A stretch of 64,000 nt of DNA from Bacteroidaceae bacterium (lineage in GTDB: Bacteria; Bacteroidota; Bacteroidia; Bacteroidales; Bacteroidaceae), in NCBI GenBank assembly GCA_017965425.1, contig JAGCPY010000061.1, positions 1-64,000 of the forward strand, in the 5' to 3' direction. Of this stretch, positions 35,461-44,844 are shown in pieces. The notes under the pieces are model-generated. The model was not told the origin of the DNA and did not search any database. It worked only from the letters and a program-made list of their open reading frames with translations. Positions within the stretch are counted from its first letter, which is position 1. Each line of letters opens with the position of its first letter. The position numbers and the translations under genes are program-made.

Positions 35461-36483
35461 TCAGCGCTGCACGCGACCGTTGGCACTGCCACCAGCTAAG
35501 GCTTCCACCTCCTCTGCCGAAACCAAGTTGAAATCACCATTGATGGTGTGTTTCAGCGCACTGGCTGCTACGGCAAATTCAAGAGCTTCGCCTTGGGTGT
35601 CCTTGGTCAGAAGGCCGTGGATGAGGCCGCCGGAGAAACTATCGCCTCCACCCACACGGTCGATAATAGGATTGATGTCGTAGCGCTTGCTTTGGTAGAA
35701 TTCCTTACCATCAAAGATAAGTGCTTTCCAACCATTATGTGTGGCAGAGAAGCTTTCACGCAAGGTCGAGACGACGTACTTGAAACCGAACTCCTCACGC
35801 ATCTGGCGGAAGATGCCTTCATAACCCGAAGCGTCAGTCTTGCCACCTTCTACGTCGGCATCTGGCTTGAAGCCCAAACAGAGTTCTGCATCTTCCTCAT
35901 TGCCGATGCAGACATCGACATACTTCATCAACGGGCGCATGATACTGATGGCCTTTTCGCTTGTCCACAGTTTCTTTCGGAAGTTCAGGTCCACACTAAT
36001 CGTGACACCATGACGTTTGGCTGCTTCACAAGCCAGACGAGTCAGCTCTGCTGCCTTGTCGCTGATAGCCGGAGTGATGCCGCTCCAATGGAACCAATCG
36101 GATCCTTCCATGATGGCATCAAAATCAAAATCTGAAGGCACCGCCTCAGCAATGGAACTGTGGGCACGGTCATAGATGACTTTGGAAGGACGCATGGAAG
36201 CGCCCGTCTCAGCATAGTATAGACCTATGCGGTCGCCACCACGAGCAACAAAGCGGGTATCGACGCCATAGCGACGAAGCGCATTAACGGCAATCTGTCC
36301 GATTTCGTGCTTGGGAAGCTTGGACACAAAGTAAGCGTCGTGGCCATAATTGGCCAACGAGATAGCCACGTTGGCCTCGCCGCCACCGGGGATGATGCGG
36401 AAGGATTCTGATTGGATGAAACGGTCGTTGCCTTGAGGCGACAGGCGAAGCATGATTTCGCCGAGAGTGACAATCTTTGCCAT
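35461..36483 (-). CDS. kdgK: 2-keto-3-deoxygluconate kinase (PfkB family)
   Basis: A 340-residue PfkB kinase. The N-terminal GEIMLRLSPQGNDRF and PGGGEANVAISLANYG and the C-terminal VGGGDSFSGGLIHGLL (with the catalytic Asp) are the family signatures. The eda neighbour points to KDG as substrate. The ATG at 36483 follows a promoter at 36532 with a palindrome that could be an operator. It is the first gene of an eight-gene minus-strand run. Confidence 0.9.
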   Translation of the reverse strand: MAKIVTLGEIMLRLSPQGNDRFIQSESFRIIPGGGEANVAISLANYGHDAYFVSKLPKHEIGQIAVNALRRYGVDTRFVARGGDRIGLYYAETGASMRPSKVIYDRAHSSIAEAVPSDFDFDAIMEGSDWFHWSGITPAISDKAAELTRLACEAAKRHGVTISVDLNFRKKLWTSEKAISIMRPLMKYVDVCIGNEEDAELCLGFKPDADVEGGKTDASGYEGIFRQMREEFGFKYVVSTLRESFSATHNGWKALIFDGKEFYQSKRYDINPIIDRVGGGDSFSGGLIHGLLTKDTQGEALEFAVAASALKHTINGDFNLVSAEEVEALAGGSANGRVQR

Positions 36484-36524
36484 AGAACAATGGTACTTTA
36501 TGAATGTTTGATGTGTTTTCGGTG

Positions 36525-36544
36525 CAAAATTAGAGATAATCTCT
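36525..36544 (-). promoter_or_regulatory. kdgK promoter with candidate operator
   Basis: TAATTTTG (36532-36525 on the minus strand) is the -7 box. Directly upstream lies a 13-nt palindrome AGAGAT-A-ATCTCT (36532-36544), between the expected -33 and -7, a natural place for a repressor. Confidence 0.4.
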
Positions 36545-36654
36545 TAAAAAGTCATGCTCTTCTGACGTTTTTTAAGGCAAAATGGGTAAAAAAGACAGAT
36601 ATTCGCGGTAGAATGCGCTATTATCTCAAATAAAAGCCGTATCTTCGCGCCTAA

Positions 36655-37929
36655 ATGAATAAAGGTTTAGTTGCCCTCAGTCCTATCGCTGTCTTCTTGG
36701 CAGTTTATGTCGTCACCAGCATCGTTGCAGGAGATTTCTACAAGATGCCCATCAGCGTGGCCTTTCTCATCACGTCGGTTTACGCCATCTGTGTGACTCG
36801 CCATCTGCCGCTTCACGACCGCATCACCCTGTTCTCTGAGGGAGCTGGCCATCCAAATATGATGCAGATGATTTGGATCTTCATCCTTGCTGGCGCTTTC
36901 GCAGCCTCTGCAAAGGGGATGGGAGCAATCGACGCCACGGTCAACCTCACGCTTCGTCTCTTGCCAGACGGCCTTTTGTTAGCAGGTTTGTTTGCTGCCG
37001 CATGTTTCATTTCGCTAAGCATTGGAACCAGCGTTGGAACCGTCGTGGCACTCACACCCATCGCTGCAGGCATTGCCGATGCCACGGGTACCACGACAGC
37101 GTTCCTGACTGCGATTGTCGTCGGAGGAGCGTTCTTTGGTGACAACCTGAGTTTCATTTCCGACACCACCATTATGGCCACGCGCACACAGGGCTGTCGC
37201 ATGAGCGACAAGTTCAAGGTCAACTCCATGATTGTCGTCCCAGCCGCAGCTATCGTCCTCGTTGCATACGTCGCTCTCGGAACACAAATCCACTCGCCGC
37301 AGACGCTTCCCGTCGTGGATGCCTTGAAAGTGCTTCCCTACGTGGTTGTGCTCGTCTGCGCCATTGCTGGAATTGACGTGATGGTCGTGCTCCTTGTCGG
37401 CATCATCCTCAGCGGAATCATTGGCATCGCCTATGGCAACTACGACATCTTCGGATGGTTCGGTGCATTGGGTGACGGCATCCTGGGCATGGGCGAACTG
37501 ATGATTGTTACCATGCTGGCCGGAGGAGTTATGCAGCTCATCCGGCACGGAGGAGGCATTGAATATGTCGTCCAGCACTTGACGCGCCGCATCCACGGAA
37601 AACGTGGAGCCGAACTTGCCATTGGTTCTCTGGTTGCCTTCACCAATGTCTGCACGGCCAACAACACCGTGGCCATCCTTACCGTGGGACCTATCGCACG
37701 CGAAGTGGCCACCCGCTACGGCATCGACCCGCGCAAGAGCGCAAGCCTTCTCGACACCTTCTCCTGCTTGGCACAATCCGTGATTCCCTACGGCGCACAA
37801 CTGCTCATGGCGGCCTCTCTTGCAGCCATCAATCCAATTGAGATTATACCTTATTTATATTATCCGTTCACCATGGGAGCCTGCGCCTTGCTTTGCATTC
37901 TTTTACGTTATCCAAGACGCTACTCTTAA
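36655..37929 (+). CDS. NhaC-family Na+/H+ antiporter
   Basis: A 424-residue polytopic membrane protein with about 11 hydrophobic segments. Family hallmarks include SIGTSVGTVVALTPIAAGIAD, VVGGAFFGDNLSFISDTTI and, in the second half, TNVCTANNTVAILTVGPIA. It exchanges Na+ for H+ or organic ions. It is transcribed divergently from kdgK; a weak TATCTTCG box lies 10-15 nt before the start. rsmG follows closely. Confidence 0.87.
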   Translation: MNKGLVALSPIAVFLAVYVVTSIVAGDFYKMPISVAFLITSVYAICVTRHLPLHDRITLFSEGAGHPNMMQMIWIFILAGAFAASAKGMGAIDATVNLTLRLLPDGLLLAGLFAAACFISLSIGTSVGTVVALTPIAAGIADATGTTTAFLTAIVVGGAFFGDNLSFISDTTIMATRTQGCRMSDKFKVNSMIVVPAAAIVLVAYVALGTQIHSPQTLPVVDALKVLPYVVVLVCAIAGIDVMVVLLVGIILSGIIGIAYGNYDIFGWFGALGDGILGMGELMIVTMLAGGVMQLIRHGGGIEYVVQHLTRRIHGKRGAELAIGSLVAFTNVCTANNTVAILTVGPIAREVATRYGIDPRKSASLLDTFSCLAQSVIPYGAQLLMAASLAAINPIEIIPYLYYPFTMGACALLCILLRYPRRYS

Positions 37930-37951
37930 CTTGTCCATCAACCACATCACT

Positions 37952-38575
37952 ATGGAACTCATCAACAAATACTTCCCAGGTCTTTCGGCTGAACAGCTCG
38001 ACCGCTTTGCGGGTCTCGATGCACTCTACCATGACTGGAACTCCAAAATCAACGTCATCAGCCGCAAGGATATCGACAACCTCTATGAACACCATGTGCT
38101 CCACAGCCTCGGCATCGCACAAGTCATCCGTTTTCGCCCAGACACCCGCGTGATGGACCTTGGCACCGGTGGAGGGTTCCCAGGGATCCCTTTGGCCATC
38201 CTCTTCCCAGAAGTGCAGTTCCATCTGGTCGATAGCGTCGGCAAGAAAATCCGCGTCTGCAACGAAGTCATAGCTGCACTCGGCTTGCAGAACGTGACAA
38301 CGCAACAGACACGTGCAGAGGAGATGAAGCGCGTCCAATATGATTTCATCGTGAGCCGTGCAGTCATGCCTCTGGCTGACCTCGTCAAGATTTGCAGGCC
38401 CTTTATCTCACGGAAACATCACAATGCCCTGCCCAATGGACTCATCGCCCTTAAAGGAGGAGAACTGGTGCACGAAGCCGCTGCCACCAAAGGCGAGAAG
38501 CTCATCACATCCCTCTCTGACTATTTTCAGGAAGAGTATTTCAAAACCAAGAAAGTCGTTTACGTACAACTCTGA
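37952..38575 (+). CDS. rsmG: 16S rRNA (guanine-527-N7)-methyltransferase
   Basis: A 207-residue methyltransferase with RKDIDNLYEHHVLHSL, VMDLGTGGGFPGIPLAI (SAM motif I), LVDSVGKK and VSRAVMPL, all standard for RsmG/GidB. The ATG at 37952 is used because the longer frame runs back into nhaC in another phase. It methylates G527 of 16S rRNA. Confidence 0.95.
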   Translation: MELINKYFPGLSAEQLDRFAGLDALYHDWNSKINVISRKDIDNLYEHHVLHSLGIAQVIRFRPDTRVMDLGTGGGFPGIPLAILFPEVQFHLVDSVGKKIRVCNEVIAALGLQNVTTQQTRAEEMKRVQYDFIVSRAVMPLADLVKICRPFISRKHHNALPNGLIALKGGELVHEAAATKGEKLITSLSDYFQEEYFKTKKVVYVQL

Positions 38576-38607
38576 TTAGGTTGTCACCATTCCTCATTCT
38601 CATCCCC

Positions 38608-39273
38608 ATGCTTACCGTCCAAACATTTCCTGTCAACCCTCTTTCAGAGAACACATACATCGTCAGCGACGAGACGCAAGAAGCCGTCATCATCGACTGT
38701 GGAGCGTTCTACGACCAAGAGCGTGAAGCTATTGATAAATACATTTCTTCAAAACAGTTAAAACCTGTTGCTCATATCCTTACGCACGCTCACTTCGACC
38801 ATATCTTTAGCGCAGCCTTCATCTATGACCGCTATGGACTCAAAGCCCGTTGCCATCAAGCCGACCTGCCACTCTTCGAGCATGCTGAAGAACAGATGCG
38901 CGACATTCTCGGTCACGCCCTACGGCATTATACGAACAGCCCCGCAGGCGAACCCCTCACCGACGACTCCGTCATCACTTTCGGCACACACCAGCTCACC
39001 CTCATCCCAACACCCGGACACACACCTGGAGGCGTCTGCTTTTACTGTGCCGAAGAGCACATCCTCTTCTCTGGCGACAGCCTCTTCCAAATGAGCATCG
39101 GACGCACCGATTTCCCTGGAGGCGACCATTGGTCACTCATACGAAGCCTCCACAAACTCTTGCGTGAACTGCCTGACGACGTCATCGTCTATCCCGGACA
39201 CGGAATGCCCACAACCACTGCCGACGAAAAGAAACACAATCCTTATTTCTGTGACCTCGAGCCGGATTCCTGA
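38608..39273 (+). CDS. MBL-fold metallo-hydrolase, glyoxalase II-like
   Basis: A 221-residue hydrolase with ILTHAHFDHI (HxHxDH), TPGHTPGG, SGDSLF and YPGHG metal-ligand motifs. The ATG at 38608 starts exactly at the conserved first strand; a TTG at 38581 is less likely. It resembles YcbL/glyoxalase II-like thioesterases. Downstream of rsmG and probably co-transcribed. Confidence 0.88.
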   Translation: MLTVQTFPVNPLSENTYIVSDETQEAVIIDCGAFYDQEREAIDKYISSKQLKPVAHILTHAHFDHIFSAAFIYDRYGLKARCHQADLPLFEHAEEQMRDILGHALRHYTNSPAGEPLTDDSVITFGTHQLTLIPTPGHTPGGVCFYCAEEHILFSGDSLFQMSIGRTDFPGGDHWSLIRSLHKLLRELPDDVIVYPGHGMPTTTADEKKHNPYFCDLEPDS

Positions 39274-39324
39274 CAGCCAGGCCCTTTCTTCTTACGCATC
39301 CTCTGTGTATTTTTGACCTATAGC

Positions 39325-40125
39325 TCATTTCATGACTTCCAGAAGCTTACCATAGGCATCAAAAGCTCGACGAGTGGAAAGCCACAGCGTCAGAATCAGG
39401 GAAAGCATGGAAGATGTCATTGTAATGATGACTATCATCATCTGGTATTTCACCGCCACGTCAGGCGAAGAACCACCCAGAATCTGGCCAATCATCGTAC
39501 CTGGCAAAGCGACGATTCCCATGACCGCCATATTCGCGATGCAGGGAGTGAAGCTCTTAATCACCGCCTCACGCATGAAGGGCAACCAGGCTTCATAACG
39601 GGAAGCGCCATTGCCAAGCAGATAGTAGTAAGTTGCCTGTTCACTCTCTATGCCGCTGTAGAAAGTCGAAAGCGTGAGGACATTTACACCCAACATATTC
39701 CCCATGAGAATGCCCATGATGGGAATAAAATAACGTGCCGTGAATGGATGGTCGAGTTGCAACACCAAACAAAGGAAATAGAAACCCACAATCAGAGCAG
39801 ACACCACGAAACTGGAAAAAGCAGGAATGGCCACTACTTTCCAACGCAACCGTGTCCGTTCACCCATCGTATGTGTGGCAATCACCGCCATCACAATCAC
39901 CCAAAGCGTGTTCAACCAAGGATAATCCCACTCAAAGAGATAGCGTAAATAAATGCTGATGAAAAACAGTTGCACAATCATTCGCGCAGCAGCAATCAAT
40001 GTTGCACGCACCAACCCTGTCCGCAGTTTCCACAAGAAGAAGAGCGGAACGAGCAACAACAACAGCCCAATGACCAAAGAAGAAATACTGATGTCCACGA
40101 TGCCTAACGGCTTTTTCGCTTGCAA
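39325..40125 (-). CDS. FetB/UPF0014 ABC-type export permease
   Basis: A 266-residue membrane protein with seven hydrophobic segments. The FetB signatures are RMIVQLFFISIYL, TMGERTRLRWK, YFIPIMGILMGNMLG and ALPGTMIGQILGGSSP. In E. coli FetAB exports iron. No FetA ATPase is adjacent, so the partner must be elsewhere or absent. Confidence 0.85.
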   Translation of the reverse strand: MQAKKPLGIVDISISSLVIGLLLLLVPLFFLWKLRTGLVRATLIAAARMIVQLFFISIYLRYLFEWDYPWLNTLWVIVMAVIATHTMGERTRLRWKVVAIPAFSSFVVSALIVGFYFLCLVLQLDHPFTARYFIPIMGILMGNMLGVNVLTLSTFYSGIESEQATYYYLLGNGASRYEAWLPFMREAVIKSFTPCIANMAVMGIVALPGTMIGQILGGSSPDVAVKYQMMIVIITMTSSMLSLILTLWLSTRRAFDAYGKLLEVMK

Positions 40126-40194
40126 AGAAACAGCTTTCTACCCATTCCCGCAAGCTTTTTCCTGAAATAATTTGCTTTTTTTCGTGTCCTGTGT

Positions 40195-41199
40195 CTATTG
40201 ATGTGGGCAAGCAACTGGTCGAGGGGATTTCGGGGTTGAGAGTTCATCCATCAACTGCATAACCGTCAGAGAATGGTCAAGGAGGCGATTCATAGCCATG
40301 AAGTCCTCTCGACGAAGAAGGTCGGCAAAGGCTTCAAACTCAGGAGCAAGCCGATGAACGACAGGCGGCAAAGGAATCTGACGGGATGGCTGACCACGGA
40401 GAGAAAGGGTCATGGACGAGATGGTGCTGACAGGGCCATCAATGCGCAGCCAACCATCGTCGCCTTGAAGGAGACCGAAACTGGGCGCATCGGTGTCCTT
40501 GGCACCTGTACAAAGCGCTGTAAGGCCAACATATTCCAATACAGCAGAACCTGACAGATCCACACCATTGAAGCCTCGACGGGCAAAATAATGTGCAGCC
40601 AGGGGAAGACCTAAAAGAGCAAGGGTGAAGTGGAGATTATAGATGTTGATGTCCATCATAGCACCGCCACCAGCTACAGGGTCGAAGGCCGGCAGCACCT
40701 CACCACGCAGGTAAGCATCAAAACGGCTGGAACGTTGGCTGTAGTTACATTCGACGTGACGGAGGGTTCCCAATTGTGGCAGGAGTTCCGTTTGCAGGAG
40801 GTGGAAAGCGGGCAAGTGCAGCAACGTGACGGCCTCGAAGAGCATCAGCCCACGGCTGCGCGCTTCCTCGGCCAGACGGGCAAGCTCGCGATGTCTCATG
40901 CACGCCGGCTTCTCGAGGATAACGTTTTTCCCAGCTTGCAACGCCTGCAAGGCGTAGGCGTAATGCACGCTATTGACAAGAGCGACATAGACGGTATCGA
41001 CCTGCGCATCAGCGAGCACAGCTGCATAATCCGTCGTGACCACAGGAATCCCGAACCGCTCAGCCAACGCCTGCGCTTTCGCCAACGAATGTTCGCGGCA
41101 CCAAATGCTCCGAACCATTATGCCGTCCGTAGCTGCCATCACCGGCAGCGCCTCATGCACAATCTTACCTGTGCCAATAATAGCGACATTCATACACAT
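40195..41199 (-). CDS. Gfo/Idh/MocA-family oxidoreductase
   Basis: A 334-residue NAD(P)-dependent enzyme with Rossmann motif VAIIGTGKI and the family EKP motif (NVILEKPACM), followed by the C-terminal beta-sheet domain. The substrate is probably a sugar or polyol but cannot be named. The start may be 41193. It is monocistronic with its own promoter. Confidence 0.88.
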   Translation of the reverse strand: MCMNVAIIGTGKIVHEALPVMAATDGIMVRSIWCREHSLAKAQALAERFGIPVVTTDYAAVLADAQVDTVYVALVNSVHYAYALQALQAGKNVILEKPACMRHRELARLAEEARSRGLMLFEAVTLLHLPAFHLLQTELLPQLGTLRHVECNYSQRSSRFDAYLRGEVLPAFDPVAGGGAMMDINIYNLHFTLALLGLPLAAHYFARRGFNGVDLSGSAVLEYVGLTALCTGAKDTDAPSFGLLQGDDGWLRIDGPVSTISSMTLSLRGQPSRQIPLPPVVHRLAPEFEAFADLLRREDFMAMNRLLDHSLTVMQLMDELSTPKSPRPVACPHQ

Positions 41200-41228
41200 C
41201 GTGCCAACATGTTTATCGTTTCTGGGCG

Positions 41229-41236
41229 CAAAGATA
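41229..41236 (-). promoter_or_regulatory. -7 box of the oxidoreductase gene
   Basis: TATCTTTG on the minus strand, 30 nt before the ATG at 41199. Confidence 0.45.
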
Positions 41237-41447
41237 TAAAAAATCCACTAAAAAGCATTCAATACACGAATTTTTACTACCTTTGTAAACAGAACCTCAT
41301 AGAAGACTTCGTCCTTGAATATCGCTGCAAAGATACACACTCATAGCTGCATAACCAAATCTTCGGCGTGAAGCACAGATTTCATGGACGGGAAACACGC
41401 ATTCACTGCCGTGAAACGTAGAATACGAAAACAATTACCATCACGAC

Positions 41448-41545
41448 TGCAACCTTCACCCCTTCACACAACCTTCACACATCCCTTCACGATTTTAATT
41501 ATTGACATTCAGCAAGTTAAGCCAGAACGTGAAGATGTGAAGGCA
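41448..41545. repeat. GTGAAGG/CCTTCAC repeat cluster with imperfect inversion
   Basis: Four CCTTCAC units (41450-41490) face CGTGAAGATGTGAAGG (41528-41543). The inner arms 41471-41490 and 41528-41543 pair with small gaps. The design resembles the GTGAGGG repeat at 25.3 kb and the GTGACTTT repeat at 57.1 kb. It follows the hsdR stop, so it may end transcription of the restriction operon. The rest of 41240-41578 shows nothing else. Confidence 0.55.
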
Positions 41546-41578
41546 TTTTGAGGTTTGTTCACGCGCGCGAAGATGGTT

Positions 41579-44500
41579 TTATTCATAGCTGTCTTCTTCG
41601 GCGGCCATCGGCAACGGCTCGTTCTCTTCCTCAAACGTAGGATACATGGTCACGATGTGCGGCTGCACAGTCTCTTCTGCCGTGCCCAGGAACTTATGCA
41701 GGTATGCTTTCAGCTTCTCAATGACCGTCTGTTTCTTCTCCCCGCTTTCAGGCAGGAAGGGGTTCACGGGGGGCAGTATCTTGGCGATTCCCGTGCCCGT
41801 CTCGGTCACATAGCCATCCATGAAGGCACGCTGCATGAAGGCTTCTGTCTCTACAGGTTTCAGACGCTCTTCTTCGATGATGGTGTTCAGCTGTCTTTTC
41901 TTCTCTGCTTCGATGAACGCTTCCCAATCGTCACCCACATTCCTGCCCTTTTCGGGTGTCATGCTCTCGATGAACTTCTCTATCAGGTCGCGTTTGTCTC
42001 TCATGTCAGGGCTGGCTTCCACCTCCTTGCGGATTTTCACGATGATGGCCTTGTCCTCACAGTTCTTGTCGTGGTACTGCTGCACCAGTTGCAGGATATA
42101 GCTGATGTTCACCTGCACCTGCTTCACCAGTTCCATCTCAAACACGATGTCGTCGGCAATGGATTCCTGATCGCCGCCCGTCTGTGGCCTGAACTCTTCG
42201 TGCAGCGTGTTGTACCATCCTCTGTAGTCTTGGAACTGCGATTCTGACACCAGCAGCCGCTCGCCCTCGAAATCGTCAAAGGCACTCAGCACGTTCCTCA
42301 GTCGCAGGAACTCGCCAAACAGTCGGATAAAGCTCTTCTTGGTTTCCTCGTCCAGTATGTTGGCAATCTTCTCCACGGGGTACTGCTCCAGGAGTCTTCT
42401 CACCAATTCCGTATAGGGCTCGTGGAAGTGTCCTTTCTCGTCTTCATATCCGTTGCTGTAGTAGTCCTCAAACGATTTCAGGAGCACCAGTCCACTGGCC
42501 TTCTCGTCGCCGAAGATGGCCAGGCTCTTGTTGGTGGCCTCCTCCAGATTGCGGAAGCAGACGATGTTGCCGCAGTTCTTCACGGCATTCAGGATGCGGT
42601 TTGTCCTGCTGTATGCCTGCAGCAGACCGTGCATCTTCAGGTTCTTATCCACCCACAGCGTGTTCAGCGTCTTCGCGTCGAAGCCCGTCAGGAACATACC
42701 CACCACTATCAGGATGTCTATCTGCTTGTTCTTCATGCGCAGCGACACATCCTTGTAGTAGTTCTGGAACGAATCCCCATCCGTTGAGTAGTTGGTGCCC
42801 CACATCTGGTTGTAGTCCTTGATGGCAGCCTCCAGCGCGTCGCGCGACTGCATATCCATCTTGCCTGTTCCTTCGGGGTTCTCGTCCTCGCCAAGTCCCC
42901 ATTCATCTTCCTCAGGCTCATTGGCTGAGTAGGTGAAGATGATGGCCACTTTCAGGTCGGGAGCTCCTGCCTCGGCCAGCTGCCGCTTGAACTCGTTGTA
43001 GTATTGGATGGCTGTGGGCACGGCATCAACGGCCAGGATGCTGTTGAATCCGCGCGTCTTCACCTTCATTTTCTGCTCCTCAGCCTTCTTACCCTTCCTG
43101 ATGACATCCTCCACATTCAGCAGCTTACTCATGCCGTATGCCTCTGCGCCCTGCTTCGTTTTTTCTGCAAAGTGCTCGATGATGTAGCGGGTGACGATGC
43201 TGATGCGCTGTGGATGGTGCAGCGCCTCGTCTTTGTCGATGCCCCACACCTGCTTGCGTTCCACGTCGTTCTTCATCTTCATCGTGCTCTCGTAATCCAC
43301 ATGGAATCGGAGCACGTTCTTATCCCTGATGGCATTGATGATGGTATAGGTATGTAGTGGCCTTGTGGGCTTGCCTTGGTCGTCGGGCTCACCGCCAAAC
43401 AGCTGTGCCGTCGTAGAGTATTTGCTGCCCTTGTGCGCATTGACTGCAAAGATGGGAGTACCCGTAAAACCAAACATCAGGTACTTCTTGAACCGCTTGG
43501 CTATTTCCTGGCGCATATCACCAAACTGGCTCCTATGGCATTCATCGAATATCAGCACGATGTTCTCCTTCGTCAATATCTCGCGCAGCCGCTCGTCATT
43601 GTCGTAGAACTTTGGCTTCATCAGGTTCGACAGCTTCTGAATGGTCGTGATGATGATATGGCAGTCATCGCGCTTCAGCTGACTCAGCAGCACCCTTGCC
43701 GATGAATTAGAGTTCGCACAGTCCTTCTCGAAGTTGTCGTACTCCTTCATCGTCTGGTAGTCCAGATCCTTTCTATCCACCACAAACAGAACCTTCGACA
43801 CCTGCTCCATTTTCGAAGCCAGCTGGGCAGTCTTGAACGAGGTCAGCGTCTTGCCTGAACCTGTGGTGTGCCAGATGTAGCCACCAGCCTTGATGGTTCC
43901 TTGCCAACGGTTGTAGATAGCTGTCTGTATGCGCCCGAGAATCTTTTCCGTTGCTGCTATCTGGTAGGGGCGCATCACCAACAGCTGCTTATCCACATTG
44001 AACACACAGTACTTCGTCAGGATGTTCAGAATGGTATGCTTGGCAAAGAAGGTAGTGGTAAAGTCCCGCAGGTCGGTCAGCAGCGTGTTCTCCTGATCGG
44101 TCCAGTAAGAAGTAAACTCAAACGTGTTGCCGTCGGTCTTCTGCCGGCGCGGGCCTCCGTCGGCCTCTTTCTCTTTGGCATAGCGGGTAGTGTTCGAGTA
44201 GTATTTCGTTTCCGTGCCGTTAGAGATGACGAATATCTGCACATAGTCGAACATCGCCCTGCCTGCCCAGAAGGAGTCCCGCAGATAGCGGTTGATCTGG
44301 TTGAAAGCCTCCTTGATGGCCACCCCTCTGCGCTTCAGCTCCACATGCACCAAGGGCAGACCATTGACCAGTATCGTCACGTCATAGCGATTCCTATGCG
44401 CTCCGTCCTCCACCTCGTATTGGTTGATGACTTGAAGGCGATTGTTATAGACGTTCTGTTTGTCTATCAGTTTGATGTTCTTCGTCAACCCGTTGTCCAG

Positions 44501-44833
44501 CGTCAGGTTCAGCACATAGCCCTTGCCCTGTATCATCTCCGTCTTATCGACAATGGTCATCTGCTCATTCGAAATCATAGGCAGCAGTCGCGCCCATTCC
44601 GAGTCGCTCAGCGCCACCTCGTTCAGCAGTTCCAGCTGACGGCGCAGGTTCTTCAGCAGCCCTGCCTCATCCTTGATATGGGCGTACTCATAGCCCTGCC
44701 CTTGGAGTTGCTTGATCAGCGATGTCTCCAGTGCAGCCTCGCTCTGGTACCCTTCAGCAGGCTTTGGCTCCACCTCGTAGTGAGCCATCACCGTCGAATG
44801 CTCCTGTTCTACTATGATTTTATAGTCGTCCAT
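41579..44833 (-). CDS. hsdR: Type I restriction enzyme, R subunit
   Basis: A 1084-residue motor-nuclease. The N-terminal PD-(D/E)xK nuclease shows RYDVTILVNGLPLVHVELKRR; the helicase has Walker A WHTTGSGKTL, motif II LIFDECHRSQ, motif III FGFTGTPIF and VGMFLTGFDAKTLNTLWVDK (motif V region). It cuts unmodified DNA after translocation. It is the last gene of the M-BRO-S-Fic-R operon. Confidence 0.95.
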   Translation of the reverse strand: MDDYKIIVEQEHSTVMAHYEVEPKPAEGYQSEAALETSLIKQLQGQGYEYAHIKDEAGLLKNLRRQLELLNEVALSDSEWARLLPMISNEQMTIVDKTEMIQGKGYVLNLTLDNGLTKNIKLIDKQNVYNNRLQVINQYEVEDGAHRNRYDVTILVNGLPLVHVELKRRGVAIKEAFNQINRYLRDSFWAGRAMFDYVQIFVISNGTETKYYSNTTRYAKEKEADGGPRRQKTDGNTFEFTSYWTDQENTLLTDLRDFTTTFFAKHTILNILTKYCVFNVDKQLLVMRPYQIAATEKILGRIQTAIYNRWQGTIKAGGYIWHTTGSGKTLTSFKTAQLASKMEQVSKVLFVVDRKDLDYQTMKEYDNFEKDCANSNSSARVLLSQLKRDDCHIIITTIQKLSNLMKPKFYDNDERLREILTKENIVLIFDECHRSQFGDMRQEIAKRFKKYLMFGFTGTPIFAVNAHKGSKYSTTAQLFGGEPDDQGKPTRPLHTYTIINAIRDKNVLRFHVDYESTMKMKNDVERKQVWGIDKDEALHHPQRISIVTRYIIEHFAEKTKQGAEAYGMSKLLNVEDVIRKGKKAEEQKMKVKTRGFNSILAVDAVPTAIQYYNEFKRQLAEAGAPDLKVAIIFTYSANEPEEDEWGLGEDENPEGTGKMDMQSRDALEAAIKDYNQMWGTNYSTDGDSFQNYYKDVSLRMKNKQIDILIVVGMFLTGFDAKTLNTLWVDKNLKMHGLLQAYSRTNRILNAVKNCGNIVCFRNLEEATNKSLAIFGDEKASGLVLLKSFEDYYSNGYEDEKGHFHEPYTELVRRLLEQYPVEKIANILDEETKKSFIRLFGEFLRLRNVLSAFDDFEGERLLVSESQFQDYRGWYNTLHEEFRPQTGGDQESIADDIVFEMELVKQVQVNISYILQLVQQYHDKNCEDKAIIVKIRKEVEASPDMRDKRDLIEKFIESMTPEKGRNVGDDWEAFIEAEKKRQLNTIIEEERLKPVETEAFMQRAFMDGYVTETGTGIAKILPPVNPFLPESGEKKQTVIEKLKAYLHKFLGTAEETVQPHIVTMYPTFEEENEPLPMAAEEDSYE

Positions 44834-44844
44834 AAGGCGTTGTT

